NCBI GenBank assembly: GCA_937863945.1
Contig: CALMIB010000231.1
Location: 1-14,733, forward strand
Length of the DNA: 14,733 nucleotides
Direction of reading: 5' to 3'
Source: an uncultured Longilinea sp.
GTDB lineage: Bacteria > Chloroflexota > Anaerolineae > Anaerolineales > Anaerolineaceae
Part shown: positions 12,408 to 14,733 of the stretch, piece after piece
How the letters are laid out: every line of letters begins with the position of its first letter
Position numbering within the stretch: the first letter of the stretch is position 1
Notes under the pieces: model-generated
Databases searched by the model: none
What the model was told of the DNA's origin: nothing
What the model saw: only the letters and a program-made list of their open reading frames with translations
Program-made: the position numbers and the translations under genes

Positions 12408-13913
12408 CTACTTTTCTTCCCTCAAATGCGGGAAGAGGATCACCTCGCGGATGTTGGGACGATTGGTGAGCAGCATGGTCAGGCGTTCCATGCCCATGCC
12501 AAAGCCGCCGGTGGGCGGCATGCCATAGGACATGGCCTGCAAGTAGTCCTCGTCCAGCGGGTGGCGCTCTTCGTCGTCGGAGGCGAAGGCCCGCCCCATC
12601 TCCAGGAAGCGCTGTTCCTGGTCGAGCGGGTCGTTCAGTTCGGTGAAGGCGTTGCCCAGCTCCATGCCGCCGACGTAGATCTCAAAGCGCTCGACGATGC
12701 TGGGATCTTCCAGCTTGCTCTTGGCCAGCGGCGAGATGTCGCGCGGGTAGTCGTACAGGAAGGTCGGCTGAATCAACTCTGGCTCGAGGAATTCGCTCAA
12801 CAGCGCATCCACCAGCTTGCCCCGTTGCGCGCCGGGTTTGACCGGGATGTTTTTGGCGCGCATGGCCTCGGCCAGGCTCTCAGCGGTGGGGTGGGCGTAG
12901 ATGTCGATGCCGGCCTTCTCCAGGATGCCGTCGCGCATGCTCAGCCGTTTGAAGGGCAGGTTCATGTCGATGAGCGTGCCGTCGTATTCGAACTGGCGCG
13001 TGCCCAGCACGGTGTCGCACACGTAGGCCAGCATCTCTTCCACCAATGCCATCACCTTCTCGTAATCGGCGTAGGCCCAGTAGAACTCGAGCTGGGTGAA
13101 TTCGGGGTTGTGCTTGAAGGAAACGCCCTCGTTGCGGAAGTCGCGCCCGATCTCGTAAACGCGGTCGAGCATGCCCACCAGCAGGCGTTTGAGGTACAGC
13201 TCGAAGGAAATGCGCAGGTACAGGTCCTGGTGGAGCTGGTTGTGGTGGGTGACGAAGGGCTGGGCCGCGGCGCCGCCGTAAATGGGCTGCAGCACGGGTG
13301 TTTCGACTTCGAGGAAGCCGCGCCCATCGAAGAAATCGCGCAGCGCGCGGGTGATGGCGGCGCGCTTGCGGAAGACCTCGCGCACCTCGGGGTTGACGGC
13401 CAGGTCGGCGTAGCGCTGGCGGTAGCGGGTTTCGGGGTCCGAAAGCTGCGCGTGGCGCACCACCTGCCCATCGACGACTTCATCCTTGGCGGCGGGCAGC
13501 GGGGTGATGGCTTTGGCCAGCATGGTGATGCGGCTGACGTGCACGCTGATCTCGCCGGTGCGGGTGCGCATCATGCTGCCGGCCGCCTCGACGAAATCAC
13601 CCAGGTCGTACAGCTCGGCGAACTGCTTGAGGGCTTCCTCGCCGATTTCGTTGATGCGCAGGAAGAGCTGCAACCGGCCGGTGCTGTCTTCGATGTGCGC
13701 GAAAGCCACCTTGCCCATCGGGCGCAGCGAGCGCAGCCGCCCGGCCACGGTCACCTGCACCGGGTCGCCGCCGGTTTCGGCAACCTCAAAAGCCTGCACG
13801 GCCTGGGCGATGGTGTGGGTGGGGTTGGCCCGCGTGGGGTAAGGCTCGATGCCCGCGGCGCGCAGGCGTTCGATTTTTTCAATGCGGATGCGTTCGAGTT
13901 CGGTTCGTTCCAT
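12408..13913 (-). CDS. lysS: Lysyl-tRNA synthetase, class II
   Basis: This cytoplasmic enzyme charges tRNA-Lys with lysine using ATP. The 501 residues are normal for bacterial class II LysRS. The N-terminal anticodon-binding OB fold (about 52-135) has V-A-G-R-L-R-S-L-R-P-M-G-K-V-A-F-A-H-I. The catalytic domain has motif 1 around F-L-E-V-E-T-P-V-L-Q (200-209), motif 2 F-R-N-E-G-V-S-F-K-H-N-P-E-F-T (259-273) and motif 3 G-F-G-M-G-M-E-R-L (470-478). The usual Arg-Asn in R-N-F-R-N-E-G is Arg-Asp here. The C-terminal domain has G-G-M-E-L-G-N-A-F-T-E-L-N-D-P, which contains lysine-recognition residues in the family. The start ATG at 13913 has only a distant AAAGGGG upstream, so translation initiation is not strongly marked. 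The gene lies downstream of greA on the same strand but behind greA's own terminator, so it likely has its own promoter. Confidence 0.95.
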   Translation of the reverse strand: MERTELERIRIEKIERLRAAGIEPYPTRANPTHTIAQAVQAFEVAETGGDPVQVTVAGRLRSLRPMGKVAFAHIEDSTGRLQLFLRINEIGEEALKQFAELYDLGDFVEAAGSMMRTRTGEISVHVSRITMLAKAITPLPAAKDEVVDGQVVRHAQLSDPETRYRQRYADLAVNPEVREVFRKRAAITRALRDFFDGRGFLEVETPVLQPIYGGAAAQPFVTHHNQLHQDLYLRISFELYLKRLLVGMLDRVYEIGRDFRNEGVSFKHNPEFTQLEFYWAYADYEKVMALVEEMLAYVCDTVLGTRQFEYDGTLIDMNLPFKRLSMRDGILEKAGIDIYAHPTAESLAEAMRAKNIPVKPGAQRGKLVDALLSEFLEPELIQPTFLYDYPRDISPLAKSKLEDPSIVERFEIYVGGMELGNAFTELNDPLDQEQRFLEMGRAFASDDEERHPLDEDYLQAMSYGMPPTGGFGMGMERLTMLLTNRPNIREVILFPHLREEK

Positions 13914-13962
13914 GGGAGGGTGTCCCCTTTCTGTTTCACCACTTGTGTATGCGAATTATTCC

Positions 13963-14002
13963 ATAAAAAAGCCCCGCCCGGCTGAATTCGACGGGCGGGG
14001 CT
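13963..14002 (-). terminator. Rho-independent terminator of greA
   Basis: The arms 13971-13980 (GCCCCGCCCG) and 13992-14001 are perfect complements, extended by one A-T pair (13970 with 14002). On the minus strand they are followed by TTTTTTAT. This is a very strong intrinsic terminator 21 bases after the greA stop. Confidence 0.93.
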
Positions 14003-14022
14003 GAGACTTTCTTGCCCCAAGG

Positions 14023-14490
14023 CTACTCGACCTTAACCACCTGGATGGTAAAGGCACCCGCCGGCGCTTCAACCTGCACGGAGTCGCCCGCCTTATGATT
14101 GATCAGGGCCTTGCCCAGCGGCGATTCATTGGAGATCAACCCTTCGGATGGATCGGTTTCGGCGGCGCCGACGATGGTGTAGGTCTCCTGAAAGTCGGTG
14201 CCCTCTTCCTGGATGGTAACCTTGCTGCCCACCTGAATCAATCCGGCGGCGGCAGCGGCCTCGTCGATCACGCGCGCGGTGGCCAGCAGCACCTCCAGTT
14301 CTTTGATGCGACCCTCAGTGAAAGCCTGCTCGTTTTTGGCGGCTTCGTATTCGGCGTTCTCGATCAACTCGCCGCCTTCCATGGCCTCGTGCAACCGGTC
14401 GGCAATCTCCTGGCGTTTTTCGCCGCGGAGGTATTCGAGTTCTTCTTGCAGCTTGTGATACCCTTCGCGTGTCAGGAAAGAAATGGGCAT
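14023..14490 (-). CDS. greA: Transcript cleavage factor GreA
   Basis: GreA enters the secondary channel of backtracked RNA polymerase and stimulates cleavage of the 3' end of the RNA, rescuing arrested complexes. The 155 residues match the usual length of about 155-160. The N-terminal coiled coil (about 1-75) carries the tip loop G-G-E-L-I-E-N-A-E-Y-E-A-A-K with Glu41 and Glu44. E. coli GreA has Asp41 and Glu44, so the first acid is conservatively changed. The C-terminal FKBP-like domain includes I-V-G-A-A-E-T-D-P-S-E-G-L-I-S-N-E-S-P-L-G-K-A-L, a clear family signature. AGAGG lies 8 nt before the ATG at 14488-14490. The gene has its own promoter (14642-14670), a long leader with an attenuator-like hairpin and its own terminator. 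Confidence 0.96.
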   Translation of the reverse strand: MPISFLTREGYHKLQEELEYLRGEKRQEIADRLHEAMEGGELIENAEYEAAKNEQAFTEGRIKELEVLLATARVIDEAAAAAGLIQVGSKVTIQEEGTDFQETYTIVGAAETDPSEGLISNESPLGKALINHKAGDSVQVEAPAGAFTIQVVKVE

Positions 14491-14572
14491 GATGGGGTCC
14501 TCTATCAGGGGTATGGATACGTGCGCACAGCTTGACTGCCGCGCTGGCTCAAATATTCAGGGTTAAACGATG

Positions 14573-14600
14573 AAAAAACCACTCCCTACGGAGCGATTTC
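14573..14600 (-). terminator. Attenuator-like intrinsic terminator in the greA leader
   Basis: On the minus strand GAAATCGCTCC (14600-14590) folds with GGAGTGGTTTT (14585-14575) around GTAG, 11 pairs including three G-T, and the T run continues to 14573 (six T in all). It lies about 35 nt after the predicted start and about 83 nt before the greA ATG, so it could end a fraction of transcripts early. Confidence 0.6.
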
Positions 14601-14641
14601 CTTCAAGCGATATCCATTTGTTCGTTGTGTTAATTGCGGCA

Positions 14642-14670
14642 ATCATACCATATTTCAGGACGCTTTGCAA
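14642..14670 (-). promoter_or_regulatory. greA promoter
   Basis: On the minus strand TTGCAA (14670-14665) is separated by exactly 17 bp from TATGAT (14647-14642), which is preceded by TGG, an extended -10. The start is expected near 14635, giving a leader of about 145 nt. Confidence 0.65.
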
Positions 14671-14696
14671 GCCGGGCCCGCGGGCAGCGCGCCGGA

Positions 14697-14726
14697 ATTA
14701 AAAGAGCGCACCTGCGTGCGCTCTTT
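14697..14726 (-). terminator. Terminator at the right edge, probably of a gene outside the window
   Basis: AAAGAGCGCAC (14701-14711) pairs perfectly with GTGCGCTCTTT (14716-14726) around CTGC. The minus-strand tail TTTTAATT is the better U tract, so it probably ends a minus-strand gene lying to the right. Plus-strand use is possible but has only TTTGCTT. Confidence 0.7.
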
Positions 14727-14733
14727 GCTTGCG

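Noticed and set aside
12426..13985. A 519-codon plus-strand frame opposite lysS
   Set aside because: No domain is recognisable, while the minus strand has all three class II synthetase motifs; a shadow frame running through the greA terminator.

Overview
The window looks like a chromosomal segment of a GC-rich bacterium. I lean towards Chloroflexota, probably Anaerolineae-like, from the general look of the LexA, LysRS, GreA and nucleoside-transporter proteins. That is an impression from family memory, not a computed placement. No phage, IS element, CRISPR array, tRNA or rRNA was seen.

Left end (1-1207): the 3' end of rplL (ribosomal protein L7/L12, + strand) converges on lexA (- strand), and each has its own hairpin terminator. 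The lexA promoter carries a LexA-type operator between its -35 and -10.

Centre (1208-10207, + strand): a purine locus. A gene-free, AT-rich, highly palindromic leader (about 1379-1605) is followed by two BPD_transp_2 permeases (overlapping by 8 bp), a BmpA/PnrA-type lipoprotein and a double-domain ATPase. Together these make a complete nucleoside-type ABC importer. A 100-bp spacer with tandem hairpins then leads into a two-gene molybdenum hydroxylase: a separate FAD subunit, and a fused [2Fe-2S]+molybdopterin catalytic subunit that keeps the two residues equivalent to the purine-binding Glu and Arg of xanthine dehydrogenase. Import of nucleosides or bases followed by oxidation of the purine ring is the natural reading. 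A clear terminator ends the unit.

Right part (10348-14733, - strand): a GNAT acetyltransferase with a structured leader; an AAA+/DUF4143 ATPase of visibly lower GC with a perfect 18-bp inverted repeat at its promoter; lysS; and greA. greA has a good promoter, a roughly 145-nt leader containing an intrinsic-terminator-like attenuator, and a strong terminator of its own. A last hairpin terminator at the right edge probably belongs to a gene outside the window.

The most promising undescribed elements are regulatory. They are (1) the leader of the nucleoside-transporter operon, with mutually exclusive terminator and antiterminator pairings; (2) the greA leader attenuator; and (3) the palindrome plus leaderless promoter of the AAA+/DUF4143 gene. 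No wholly new multi-gene system was found.
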